This document shows, in pieces, positions 45,295 to 53,545 of a stretch of DNA of 62,722 nt. Below the pieces are notes generated by a model. The model was not told where the DNA came from. It made no database searches and was given only the letters and a program-made list of their open reading frames with translations. Source of the stretch: Nonomuraea basaltis (GTDB lineage: Bacteria > Actinomycetota > Actinomycetes > Streptosporangiales > Streptosporangiaceae); NCBI RefSeq assembly GCF_005893125.1, contig NZ_VCJS01000059.1:1-62722 (forward strand). Direction: 5' to 3'. The translations under genes were made by a program, and so were the position numbers. Every line of letters begins with the position of its first letter. Positions within the stretch are counted from its first letter, which is position 1.

Positions 45295-46076
45295 AGAAAC
45301 TTCCTGACGAAAGACGCTGTCTGGGGAAGGACGATCTCGGGCTCGCCGCGCAGCCGGCATTCGAGCGCGAGGTAGCCGTCGTAGCCGAAGGCGTCGAGCG
45401 TGGCCAGTTGCGCACCCCAGTCGAGGTGGCCGGTGCCCGGCTGGTTCCGGTTGGACTCACTGATCTGCATGTGAGCGATGTAGGGGGCGGCCTCGGCCAG
45501 AGAGCGGCAGGGGTCGTCCTCCTCGATGTTCATGTGGTACGTGTCGCCCACGACCCTGATGGAGTCCATGGCGCAGTAGGAGACCGCCTCGGCGAGCGTG
45601 TTGACCATGTGGTTCTCGTAGCGGTTGAGCGGCTCCAGCATGATCAGCACGCCGTTGCGCTGCGCGTGCTCGCCCAGGATGCCGAGCGCCTCGGCCAGCA
45701 CCTCGCGGTCCTCCTCGGCGCTGCGCGGCGGCTCGAACGGCGGCAGCCGCCGGGAGAACTGGCCCCAGGAGGCAGGGGTCATGACCCCGATGCCGCCCAG
45801 CTCGGCGATCACCGTGAGCTGGGAGCGCAGCTGCTGGATGGCGTCCTTGCGCTTGGCCGCGTCGAAGTCGCCGATGAAGTGCGGCATGTCCACGCACACC
45901 GTCGGCATGACGACGCCGTCGGCCAGGGCGCGCTTGAGCTCGGTCAGGCGGCCCGCGAAGTGGAAGTCTCCCTTGCCGCGCAGCTCGATGGCGTCGAACC
46001 CGGCATCGACCGCGAACGCGAACTTGTCCTGCAGCGTGCGGCCAGGCAGAAGCTGCTCCTGTACGGCGAGCTTCAC
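45291..46076 (-). CDS. TIM-barrel sugar phosphate isomerase/epimerase-like protein
   Basis: 261 residues of the xylose-isomerase-like (AP endonuclease 2) fold. Features include KFAFAVDAGFDAIELRGKG, LIMLEPLNRYENHMVNTLAEAV with a metal-ligand Glu, VVGDTYHMNIEEDD with Asp and His ligands, MQISESNRNQPGTGHLDW, and YLALECRL with the last Glu. Members isomerise or epimerise sugars and inosose, and some act on 3-keto-glycosides. It lies between the GH63 gene and an MDR dehydrogenase on one strand, overlapping the former. Substrate unknown. Confidence 0.88.
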   Translation of the reverse strand: MKLAVQEQLLPGRTLQDKFAFAVDAGFDAIELRGKGDFHFAGRLTELKRALADGVVMPTVCVDMPHFIGDFDAAKRKDAIQQLRSQLTVIAELGGIGVMTPASWGQFSRRLPPFEPPRSAEEDREVLAEALGILGEHAQRNGVLIMLEPLNRYENHMVNTLAEAVSYCAMDSIRVVGDTYHMNIEEDDPCRSLAEAAPYIAHMQISESNRNQPGTGHLDWGAQLATLDAFGYDGYLALECRLRGEPEIVLPQTASFVRKFL

Positions 46077-46086
46077 AGTTACTCCT

Positions 46087-47115
46087 CTAATCCTCGAATC
46101 GGAAGACGAGCTGAAGCACCTCGGACGGGTGCTTGTCGAGCAGGTCGAAGGCCTCGGCGGCCCGCTCGACGGGGACGACGTGGGTGACGAGCTCGGCGGC
46201 GTCGACCTCGCCGCGGTGCACGAGCTCCATGAACGTGGTCTGCAGGCGCTCGACGTCCCACCGGTGCGCCAGCCACGAGGCGACGCCGCCGATCTGGGAG
46301 GAGACGAGCTGGACCTGGTTGTGGTGGAACTCCTCGCCGAGCCGCAGCCCGACGCCGTCGCCCTGGTAGAACCCGGCGGCCACGACCCGGCCGCCCTTGC
46401 GCACGGTCCTGATCGCCTCGTGCAGGCCGAGGTGGCTGCCGCTGAGCTCGATCACGGTGTCGGCGCCCTCGATGCGCTTGCGCATGAACTCGGCGAGCGA
46501 GCCGGAGGCCACGTCGAACGTGTCGGCCGCGCCGAACTTCCTGGCCAGCTCCAGCCGGTCGGGAATGGCGTCGGTGGCGACCACCCGGGCGCCGCTCAGC
46601 ACCGCCAGGCGGGTGGCGAGCAGCCCGATGACGCCCTGGCCGAAGATCGCGATCTGGTCGCCCAGGTGCACGTCGGCGGCGTGCACGGCGTTGAGCGCGA
46701 TGGCGCCCACGCGGGCGAAGACGCCGGTCAGCGGGTCGGCGCCGGGCGGCAGCACGTGGCCGGCCAGCTTCTCCGCCGGGACGACGGCCTGGGCCCGGTG
46801 GCCCCAGATGCCCCACACGAGGCTCCCGACGGCAGGATCCCCGACATCGGGCGCCGCCTCCACCACCTCGCCGACCTCCTGGTAGCCCCAGCCGGACAGC
46901 GGGTAAGCATGCGTCTGACCGTCGACGAAGAGCCGGCGGTCGGTGTCCCACTTCCGGGTGAGATAGGGATTGGTTCCGCGATAGGCGGTGAGTTCGGTGC
47001 CTGCCGATACTCCTGAATAGATCGTACGGACCCGGACTGAGCCAGGCACGAGTTTGGCGGGCGACTCCAGCCCGACGCGGACATGGCCAGGCTCTTCGAA
47101 GGTGATGACGCGCAT
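46087..47115 (-). CDS. zinc-less MDR dehydrogenase (paralogue)
   Basis: 342 residues starting at ATG 47115 (MRVITFEEPGHVRVGLE); a further in-frame ATG 27 bp upstream seems unlikely. Cofactor motif: IAIFGQGVIGLLATRLAV. As in the protein at 42997-44103, SGVSAGTELTAYRGTNPYL replaces the zinc-binding Cys region and GHE is missing. Both paralogues also share GLRLGEEFHHNQV and a C-terminal VERAAEAFDLL-like end. The two dehydrogenases may oxidise different positions of one sugar. It is the first gene of a minus-strand run with the isomerase-like and GH63 genes, ten bases before the former. Confidence 0.88.
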   Translation of the reverse strand: MRVITFEEPGHVRVGLESPAKLVPGSVRVRTIYSGVSAGTELTAYRGTNPYLTRKWDTDRRLFVDGQTHAYPLSGWGYQEVGEVVEAAPDVGDPAVGSLVWGIWGHRAQAVVPAEKLAGHVLPPGADPLTGVFARVGAIALNAVHAADVHLGDQIAIFGQGVIGLLATRLAVLSGARVVATDAIPDRLELARKFGAADTFDVASGSLAEFMRKRIEGADTVIELSGSHLGLHEAIRTVRKGGRVVAAGFYQGDGVGLRLGEEFHHNQVQLVSSQIGGVASWLAHRWDVERLQTTFMELVHRGEVDAAELVTHVVPVERAAEAFDLLDKHPSEVLQLVFRFED

Positions 47116-47229
47116 TCCCCAACACTTACGCTTAGTGATCAATCAAAAGTCAAAGATTTATTGCTTGTTTGCATACGTTAGATGCACTCGTAACACTCTT
47201 AAGTCTACGACTTCCGCAGGAGGTGTCTG
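47116..47229. promoter_or_regulatory. AT-rich divergent promoter region
   Basis: This 114-bp gap between two divergently transcribed sugar operons is much richer in A+T than its surroundings. TTGACT is present on the minus strand (47153-47148) as a possible -35 for the MDR operon. AAGTC-TAC-GACTT (47201-47213) is a small inverted repeat near the plus-strand gene. AGGAGGTG just before 47230 is a strong ribosome site. A shared operator for the ROK repressor encoded at 51560 is possible but not shown. Confidence 0.5.
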
Positions 47230-48117
47230 ATGCAATTGGGGTTTCTGACCGCGTGTCTTGTGGAAAGCGACCTTACCGACATAGCTCATTGGGCCGCAGG
47301 GCAGGGGTTTCAGGCGCTGGAGGTGGCGGGCTGGCCGTCTTCTGATGGCCGAAATCACATCAAGGTAGATCATTTTGATGATGCCGAAAACGATCGCATT
47401 ACCCGCATCTTCACCGAAACCGGACTAACGCTTTCCTCGATCGCGTACTACGAGAACAACCTGCATCCCGAGCACGGACCACAGGTGAACGCCCACGTCC
47501 GGCGCTGCATAGACGCCGCCGCCGCACTCGGCTGCCCCACGGTCGGCACGTTCGTGGGCCGCGACCCCGGCCGGCCGGTGCGCGACAACCTGGCGCTGGC
47601 GGTGGACGTCTTCGGCCCGCTGGTGGAGTACGGCAGGCAGCGCGGCGTCGAGATCGTCATCGAGAACTGCGTGATGAAGAGCTGGCATCCCGACGGATAC
47701 CCGGGCAACCTGGCCTACTCCCCCGAGCTGTGGGAGTGGATGTTCTCGCTGGGGCTCAAGCTCAACTACGACCCCTCCCACCTGGTGGCGCTGGGGATCG
47801 ACCCGGTCGCGGCGATGCGGCCGTACATCGGCGACATCGCCCACGTCCAGGCCAAGGACACCGAGATCCTGCCCGGGCAGCTCGACCGCTACGGCTTCTA
47901 CGGCCCGGTCAGCGGCGAGAAGGGGTGGTACCGCTTCCGCGTGCCCGGCCTCGGCAAGATCGACTGGACCCGGGTGATCGACGCGCTCTACGAGGGCGGC
48001 TACGACGGGGCGGTGTCCGTCGAGCACGAGGACCCGGTGTGGAGCGGAAGCACGGAGAGGGTACAGACGGGTCTCGGTATCGCTTACCGCACGTTGCGCC
48101 AACTGATCCCGGGGTAA
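47230..48117 (+). CDS. TIM-barrel sugar isomerase/epimerase-like protein
   Basis: 295 residues, ATG preceded by AGGAGGTG. A xylose-isomerase-like barrel: QLGFLTACLVESDLTDIAHWAAGQGFQALEVAGW, GVEIVIENCVMKSWHPDG (Glu ligand), KLNYDPSHLVALGIDP (Asp and His ligands), IAHVQAKDTEILP, and GYDGAVSVEHEDPVW (last Glu). This pattern resembles proteins annotated as sugar or inosose isomerases/dehydratases. It differs clearly from the isomerase-like protein at 45291-46076. It heads the operon with the sugar importer and ROK regulator, so it probably acts on the imported compound. Confidence 0.9.
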   Translation: MQLGFLTACLVESDLTDIAHWAAGQGFQALEVAGWPSSDGRNHIKVDHFDDAENDRITRIFTETGLTLSSIAYYENNLHPEHGPQVNAHVRRCIDAAAALGCPTVGTFVGRDPGRPVRDNLALAVDVFGPLVEYGRQRGVEIVIENCVMKSWHPDGYPGNLAYSPELWEWMFSLGLKLNYDPSHLVALGIDPVAAMRPYIGDIAHVQAKDTEILPGQLDRYGFYGPVSGEKGWYRFRVPGLGKIDWTRVIDALYEGGYDGAVSVEHEDPVWSGSTERVQTGLGIAYRTLRQLIPG

Positions 48118-48149
48118 AGGCGGCATATCCCCAACCAGAGGAGCGTGCC

Positions 48150-49523
48150 ATGCCGAAGAAGGTAACCGCCGTCCTCTCCGTCGCGCTGCTGACCGCCGCC
48201 ACGCTGACGGCCTGCGGCGACGACGGTGGCGAGCAGCCGACCGCAGCCAACGAGATCACGGTCTGGACCGAGGAGAACCTCGATGACCGGATCGCCGTGC
48301 AGAAGCAGATCGTCGCCGAGTTCACCCAGAAGACCGGAATCCAGGTGAAGCTCGTCGGCGTGGCCGAGGACCAGTTCAGCCAGACCATGACGGCCGCCGC
48401 GGCGGCGGACGACCTGCCCGACGTCATCGGGGCGCTGCCCCTGGCGCAGGTACGCGAGCTCGAGGCCAACGAGCTGCTCGACACCGAGACGCCGGGCAAG
48501 GTCGCCGACCAGCTCGGCAAAGACTCCTTCTCCCCCCGCGCCCTGGAGCTCAACACGTCGGACGGCACGCTGCTCGCGGTGCCCAGCGACGGCTGGGCGC
48601 AGCTGATCCTCTACCGCAAGGATCTGTTCGACAAGGCCGGGCTGCAGCCGCCGGACACGTACGAGGCCCTGCAGGCGGCGGCCGCGAAGCTCAACACGGG
48701 CGGGGTCGCGGGCATCACGCTGGCGATCGCGCCGAAGGACTCGTTCACCGCGCAGAGCTTCGAGCACATCGCGCAGGCGAACGGGTGCCAGCTCGTCGAC
48801 GCTTCAGGAAACGTCACCCTGAACTCACCGCAGTGCGCGCGGGCCTTCGAGTTCTACGCCGATCTGGCCAAGAACTACTCGGTCAAGGGCAAGCAGGACG
48901 TCGACACCACCAGGGCCACCTACTTCTCGGGCAAGGCGGCCATGATGATCTGGTCGTCCTTCATCCTGGACGAGATGGCGGGGCTGCGTAAGGACGCGCT
49001 GCCGAGCTGCCAGGAGTGCCGCGCGGATCCGGAGTGGCTGGCCAAGAACACCGGCGTGGTCACGGCGCTGAAGGGACCCGACGGGAGTGCGCCCGCACAG
49101 TTTGGCGAGATCGTCTCGTGGGTGGTCACCCGTGACGCCGCCAAGGACCCGGCCGCCAAGTTCATCGCGTACATGATGAACGAGGGCTACGAGCGCTGGA
49201 TCGGAATGGCGCCCGAGGGCAAGTTCCCCACCCGCAAGGGCTTCGAGGAGCAGTGGAACAAGCTGCCCGCCGGGGTCGACACCAAGAAGCCGCTGGCCGG
49301 CCTCTACCCGGCCGACGTGCTCGACGCCCTGCGCAAGAGCCCCGACACCTTCGCCCGCTGGGGCATCCCGCAGGGGCAGGGCAAGCTGGTCGGCGCCACG
49401 ATGGGCGAGCTGCCGGTGCCCAAGGCGCTGAGCGCGGTCGTGGACGGGTCGCTGACCCCGCAGGCCGCCGCCGACCAGGCCAAGACCGACGTGGAGACGA
49501 TCAAGCGCGGGATCCGGCAATGA
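48150..49523 (+). CDS. sugar ABC transporter substrate-binding lipoprotein
   Basis: 457 residues from ATG 48150 behind an AGAGGAG site. The signal ends in lipobox LTAC. A family 1 solute-binding fold: EITVWTEENLDDRIAVQKQIVAEF, DDLPDVIGALPLAQVREL, LLAVPSDGWAQLILYRKDLF, and GEIVSWVVTRDAAKDPAAKFIAYM. A CQECRAD motif suggests a disulfide in the mature protein. It belongs with the two downstream permeases. Between it and the permeases are two pairs of duplicated repeats. Specificity cannot be assigned. Confidence 0.92.
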   Translation: MPKKVTAVLSVALLTAATLTACGDDGGEQPTAANEITVWTEENLDDRIAVQKQIVAEFTQKTGIQVKLVGVAEDQFSQTMTAAAAADDLPDVIGALPLAQVRELEANELLDTETPGKVADQLGKDSFSPRALELNTSDGTLLAVPSDGWAQLILYRKDLFDKAGLQPPDTYEALQAAAAKLNTGGVAGITLAIAPKDSFTAQSFEHIAQANGCQLVDASGNVTLNSPQCARAFEFYADLAKNYSVKGKQDVDTTRATYFSGKAAMMIWSSFILDEMAGLRKDALPSCQECRADPEWLAKNTGVVTALKGPDGSAPAQFGEIVSWVVTRDAAKDPAAKFIAYMMNEGYERWIGMAPEGKFPTRKGFEEQWNKLPAGVDTKKPLAGLYPADVLDALRKSPDTFARWGIPQGQGKLVGATMGELPVPKALSAVVDGSLTPQAAADQAKTDVETIKRGIRQ

Positions 49524-49526
49524 CCG

Positions 49527-49639
49527 CGAGGGAGTGCCGTCGCCTGGAGGAGCGGCGGGAGCGAAGCGACCAGAGCGGGGGCCCCGAGGGAGTGCCGTCG
49601 CCTGGAGGAGCGGCGGGAGCGAAGCGACCAGAGCGGGGG
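49527..49639 (+). repeat. two identical 55-bp direct repeats (repeat A)
   Basis: 49527-49581 and 49585-49639 are identical over 55 bp, separated by CCC. Each begins CGAGGGAGTGCCGTCGCC and contains GGAGGAGCGGCGGGAGCGAA. The array starts four bases after the TGA of the binding-protein gene. The GGAGGAG cores look like ribosome sites without a following start codon. A recent duplication is implied. Confidence 0.92.
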
Positions 49640-49640
49640 A

Positions 49641-49740
49641 AGGCGGCGGCATATGGCGACCGAGCCGCCGAACAGAGTGAGGCCATAAGCAGGCGGCGGC
49701 ATATGGCGACCGAGCCGCCGAACGGAGTGAGGCTATGAGC
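49641..49740 (+). repeat. 50-bp tandem duplication carrying the permease start codon (repeat B)
   Basis: Units 49641-49690 and 49691-49740 differ at three positions only. Each contains AGGCGGCGGCATATGGCGAC and ends in GAGTGAGGCCATAAGC or GAGTGAGGCTATGAGC. The second unit's ATG (49735) is the permease start; in the first unit it reads ATA. A related copy spans 42951-43000 and there also ends at the start codon of the MDR gene, with GAGTGAGGCCATGA. Confidence 0.9.
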
Positions 49741-50703
49741 AGGCCTACCGCGACGCCGGCTCGTACGAGGGGGCCGGCGCCGCCGCCGCAGCGTGGGCGG
49801 CGCGGGCGGACCTTGCGGGAGCAGGAAGGTCGCGCCGGGCTCGTGCTGATCTCGCCGACGCTGGTCATCACGCTGGTCGTGGTGGTGGTGCCGCTGCTGT
49901 GGGCGATCATGCTGGCGTTCCAGGACGCGCGGCTGATCAACATCCGGCGGGTGGGAATCTTCGGCAACTACACGCTGGAGAACTTCTCGTACGTGCTCTC
50001 CGAGCCCGGCTTCTGGTCGTCGCTGGTCAACACGCTCGTCTACACGGTGGCGGGGACGGCGCTGTCGATCGCGATCGGGCTGGTGGCCGCGCTGGCGCTG
50101 CGCGACAGGTTCATGGGCCGGACGCTGGTCAGAGCCTCGATCCTGATCCCGTACGTGGCGCCGGTCGTGGCCGTGGCGTTCCTGTGGGAGACGATGCTCA
50201 ACCCGCAGTACGGCATCGTCAACACCTGGCTGCGCGAGCCCATCGCGTTCCTCACCCAGGCCAGGGGCGAGTTCCTGGGCATCCAGGTGCCGGTGGCGCT
50301 GCTGACGGTGATCGCATTCGAGGCGTGGCGCTATTTCCCGTTCGCGTTCCTGTTCATCCTGGCCAGGCTGCAGGCGCTGCCCGCGGAGCTGGACGAGGCC
50401 GCGGTGGTGGACGGCGCCACGCCGACCCAGCGCTTCCGGTACGTGATCATGCCGCAGCTCTGGCGGATCATCGCGTTGCTGTCGGTGCTGCGGTTCGTGT
50501 TCACGTTCACCAAGTTCGACGACGTCTACCTGCTGACCGGCGGCGGGGCCGGCACCGAAGTGGTCAGCGTGCGGGTCTACAACTTCCTGACCGCGCGCGA
50601 CGACATCGGGGCCTCGGCCGCGCAGGCGATCGTCCTGGCGGTCGTGCTGGTCGTGTTCCTGGCCATCTACCTGAGGTTCTTTGGAGGGGGCGAGCGGACG
50701 TGA
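49735..50703 (+). CDS. sugar ABC permease (MalF type)
   Basis: 322 residues. After a basic N-terminal tail (RPTATPARTRGPAPPPQRGRRGRTL) the first helix is GLVLISPTLVITLVVVVVPLLWAIML; six helices in total. The EAA-loop is LPAELDEAAVVDGATPTQRFRYVIMP. Unlike the permease at 19836, it has no inserted domain and is of normal length. The start codon lies inside the second copy of a 50-bp duplication that provides GGAGTGAGG as ribosome site. It forms the channel with the next gene; the ATPase must be encoded elsewhere. Confidence 0.93.
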   Translation: MSRPTATPARTRGPAPPPQRGRRGRTLREQEGRAGLVLISPTLVITLVVVVVPLLWAIMLAFQDARLINIRRVGIFGNYTLENFSYVLSEPGFWSSLVNTLVYTVAGTALSIAIGLVAALALRDRFMGRTLVRASILIPYVAPVVAVAFLWETMLNPQYGIVNTWLREPIAFLTQARGEFLGIQVPVALLTVIAFEAWRYFPFAFLFILARLQALPAELDEAAVVDGATPTQRFRYVIMPQLWRIIALLSVLRFVFTFTKFDDVYLLTGGGAGTEVVSVRVYNFLTARDDIGASAAQAIVLAVVLVVFLAIYLRFFGGGERT

Positions 50704-50710
50704 GCGACCA

Positions 50711-51556
50711 ATGAGCAGGGACAGGTTCGAGCGGGTCCTCTTCAAGGTTCTGAAGCCGCTGGTGATCGCGGTGCTCTTCGTGATCACCGCGTTCCCCCTC
50801 TACTACATGGTCATGCTGTCTTTCCGCGACATCCAGGAGCTGATCCTGGAGCCGGGCTCGCTCTGGCCGACCACGTTCACGCTGGACACGTACGTGAACG
50901 TGCTGACGAGGCAGGGATTCCTGACCTTCATGCGGAACAGCGCGATCGTCGCGGTCGCGTCGGTGGCCGTCACGCTGCTGGTCTCGATCCCGGGTGCGTA
51001 CGCGGTGGCGCGGCTGCGATTCTTCGGGCGGCGGCAGGTGCACTTCCTTTTTCTGGCGGTCTACCTGTTTCCGGCAATCGTGCTGGCCATTCCCCTGTTC
51101 GTGCTTTTCACGATGATCGGACTGCGTGGATCGCTGATCGGACTGATCCTCGTGTATATCGCGCAAACGGTGCCCGTCACGGTATACATGCTCCGCAACT
51201 ACTTCGAGACCGTGCCGCAGAGCGTGGAGGAAGCGGCCGCGATCGACGGGTGCACGAGACTGTCGACCATCTGGCGCGTGGTGCTACCGCTCTCCAAGCC
51301 CGCGCTGATGGCCACCGGCCTCTACGCCTTCATGATCGCGTGGAACGAGTTCCTGTTCGCCCTGCTCTTCCTGGTGGAGAGAAGGGAGAGCTGGACCGTT
51401 TCCCTGGGGCTCTCTCAGCTGGCGGGGAGCATAGAGATCCCGACGACGGTTCTGATGGCGGGATCGGTGGTGCTCACGCTGCCGATAGTGATCGTGTTCT
51501 TCGCCAGCGAGCGACTGCTGACGGAGGGGCTGACGGCAGGAGCCGAGAAGGGATAG
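50711..51556 (+). CDS. sugar ABC permease (MalG type)
   Basis: 281 residues from ATG 50711; a longer in-frame version would extend into the previous gene. The first helix is LVIAVLFVITAFPLYYMVML, then FRDIQELILEPGSLWPTTFTLDTY, a typical extracytoplasmic loop. The EAA motif is VEEAAAIDGCTRLSTIWRVVLP. Six membrane segments. It lies 7 bp after the MalF-type permease and 3 bp before the ROK gene, all in one operon. Confidence 0.93.
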   Translation: MSRDRFERVLFKVLKPLVIAVLFVITAFPLYYMVMLSFRDIQELILEPGSLWPTTFTLDTYVNVLTRQGFLTFMRNSAIVAVASVAVTLLVSIPGAYAVARLRFFGRRQVHFLFLAVYLFPAIVLAIPLFVLFTMIGLRGSLIGLILVYIAQTVPVTVYMLRNYFETVPQSVEEAAAIDGCTRLSTIWRVVLPLSKPALMATGLYAFMIAWNEFLFALLFLVERRESWTVSLGLSQLAGSIEIPTTVLMAGSVVLTLPIVIVFFASERLLTEGLTAGAEKG

Positions 51557-51559
51557 ACC

Positions 51560-52714
51560 ATGCTGACGGCAGGGCAGATCCTCCAGCTCATCCGTAATGG
51601 CACCTGCCGGACACGCAAGGAGCTCATCGAGTACACCGGCCTGTCCCGGTCGACGATCACCGACCGGGTCGACCGGCTCATCGACGCCGGATACATCCAC
51701 GAGTCCGGCGTCGGCGCCTCCGGGGGCGGGCGACCGCCCTCGGTGCTCGACGTCGACGCGACCAGGCGCCTGATGCTGGTCGCCGACCTGGGCGCCACCC
51801 ACGCCAGGGCGGCGCTCACCGACCTCGCCGCCCGGCCGCTGGCCGAGGAGCGGACCGAGATGCGCATCGACCGCGGCCCCGAGGCGGTGCTGTCGTGGGT
51901 GCGGGAGGCGTTCCAGCGCATGCTGGACCGGCTCGGGCGGCCCGCGAGCGAGGTGTGCGGCATCGGGCTGGACGTGCCCGGCTCGGTGGACCACACCACC
52001 GGGCGGGTGATCAGGTCGTTCCTCATGCCGGGGTGGGACGACCATCCGGTGGGCGAGGTGGTCGGGCAGGCGTACGACGTGCCGATCCTGGTCGAGAACG
52101 ACGCCAACGCGATGGCTCTGGGAGAGTGGTGGTCGTCCTGGCGGGAGACCGATTCGCTGATCCTCATCAAGGTGTCGACCGGGATCGGCACCGGCATCGT
52201 CCTCGACGGGCGGATTTACCGCGGTGTCGAGGAGGCCGCAGGAAACATCGGCCACGTACGCATCCGCGAGAGCGACGACCGCGTCTGCACCTGCGGCTCG
52301 CGCGGCTGCGTCGCCTCGCTGGCCAGCGGCCACGCCGTCGCCACGGACCTGGGCCAGGAGTCCAGCCGCGACGTGGTCCGCCTCGTCCAGGCCGGCGACC
52401 CGGGGGCCATCGCCCGCACCCAGGAGGCCGGCCGCACGCTGGGCGTCGTGCTGGCCACCGCGGTCAGCCTGCTCAACCCCGGCGTGCTGGTGCTGGCCGG
52501 GGACATGGCGGAGACCAGGGAGCACTACCTGACGGGGATCAGGGAGATCGTCTATCGGCGCAGCCTGCCGTACACGACCAGGAACCTGGAGATCGCCACC
52601 TCCTCGCTGGGCGAACGGGCGGGGATCGTGGGGATGGCGGTGATCGTCATGGAGCATGTGCTCTCCCCCGCCGCCGTGGACGCCGCACTGGCCCAGGCGA
52701 ACGCGGTGAAATAG
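51560..52714 (+). CDS. ROK family transcriptional repressor
   Basis: 384 residues with an N-terminal winged helix (LIRNGTCRTRKELIEYTGLSRSTITDRVDRLIDAGYI) and an ASKHA sugar-kinase-like domain: VADLGATHARAALTDL, GIGLDVPGSVDHTTG, ENDANAMALGEWW and STGIGTGIVLDGRIYRG. The zinc motif is CTCGSRGC, but the Glu that usually follows in ROK kinases is replaced, which fits a regulator rather than a kinase. Located 3 bp behind the importer genes, it most likely represses this operon and perhaps the divergent MDR/GH63 operon, responding to the imported sugar. Confidence 0.92.
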   Translation: MLTAGQILQLIRNGTCRTRKELIEYTGLSRSTITDRVDRLIDAGYIHESGVGASGGGRPPSVLDVDATRRLMLVADLGATHARAALTDLAARPLAEERTEMRIDRGPEAVLSWVREAFQRMLDRLGRPASEVCGIGLDVPGSVDHTTGRVIRSFLMPGWDDHPVGEVVGQAYDVPILVENDANAMALGEWWSSWRETDSLILIKVSTGIGTGIVLDGRIYRGVEEAAGNIGHVRIRESDDRVCTCGSRGCVASLASGHAVATDLGQESSRDVVRLVQAGDPGAIARTQEAGRTLGVVLATAVSLLNPGVLVLAGDMAETREHYLTGIREIVYRRSLPYTTRNLEIATSSLGERAGIVGMAVIVMEHVLSPAAVDAALAQANAVK

Positions 52715-52718
52715 CCCG

Positions 52719-53465
52719 TCAGCCGAGGTCGCGGCGCAGGACGGCGGGCGCCTCGACGAGCGAGGGGCCGTACCACGTGAGCAGGCGGCCGCTGACCAGG
52801 GCGCAGGGCAGGCCGGGGAAGCACTCCGGGCCGTCGGTCCCGGAGAAGGCGTAGGGCTCGTCGGGCAGGACCACGAGGCCGGGCCGCCGCTCCACCAGCT
52901 CGGGAAGCGGGATCTTGGGATAGCGCTCGGCGTGGCCGGCGTACAGGTTGTCGACGCCGAGGTGTCTGAGCACGTCCCCGGTGAAGGTGTCGCGGCCGGC
53001 GACCATCCACGGACGGCGCCAGATCGGGATGATCGCCGTCCTCCGGTGGACGGGCGCGGGTGCGCGCCACGCCTCCTCCGCCGCGTCCAGCCAGGCCGGG
53101 CGGCCGGTACGGCATGCCTCCCTCAACATGCGATCCAGCGAATCGAACGCGTCCTCCAAGGTTTCGATCTTGGTGACCCAGACCGCGAGGCCCGCCTCGC
53201 GCAGGGCCTCGATGTCGGCCACGCGGTTCTCCTCGGCGTTGGCCAGGACGACGTCGGGCCTGAGCTGCTTGATCGCCTCCAGGTCGGGGTTCTTGGTGCC
53301 CCTGACTCTGGCCACGTCCAGGCCGGCCGGGTGCGAGCACCAGTCGGTCGCCCCCACCAGCGCCTCCGGCACCGTCGCCGCCACCGACTCGGTCAGCGAC
53401 GGCACAAGTGACACGATCCGCCGCACGGTGTCAGGAATTGCCACGGGGGCGCCGGTGTCATCCAT
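52719..53465 (-). CDS. helical backbone metal receptor (BtuF-like), no signal peptide
   Basis: 248 residues from ATG 53465 (MDDTGAPVAIPDTVRRIVSLVPSLTE). It resembles class III periplasmic binding proteins such as BtuF: RIVSLVPSLTESVAATVPEALVGATDWCSHP, LEAIKQLRPDVVLANAEENR, then a long backbone helix and PELVERRPGLVVLPDEPYAFSG. There is no signal peptide or lipobox, so it appears cytosolic, and no permease or ATPase adjoins it. B12-dependent icmF lies 2.4 kb away, but a link to cobalamin is speculative. It converges with the ROK gene, 4 bp between stops. Confidence 0.78.
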   Translation of the reverse strand: MDDTGAPVAIPDTVRRIVSLVPSLTESVAATVPEALVGATDWCSHPAGLDVARVRGTKNPDLEAIKQLRPDVVLANAEENRVADIEALREAGLAVWVTKIETLEDAFDSLDRMLREACRTGRPAWLDAAEEAWRAPAPVHRRTAIIPIWRRPWMVAGRDTFTGDVLRHLGVDNLYAGHAERYPKIPLPELVERRPGLVVLPDEPYAFSGTDGPECFPGLPCALVSGRLLTWYGPSLVEAPAVLRRDLG

Positions 53466-53545
53466 AGTGAACAGCCTAGATCGACGGGTAAGACCGAGCT
53501 TATGTCGGTATAGGTCCGTAGAATCGCGGCTAAAGATCATTACTC

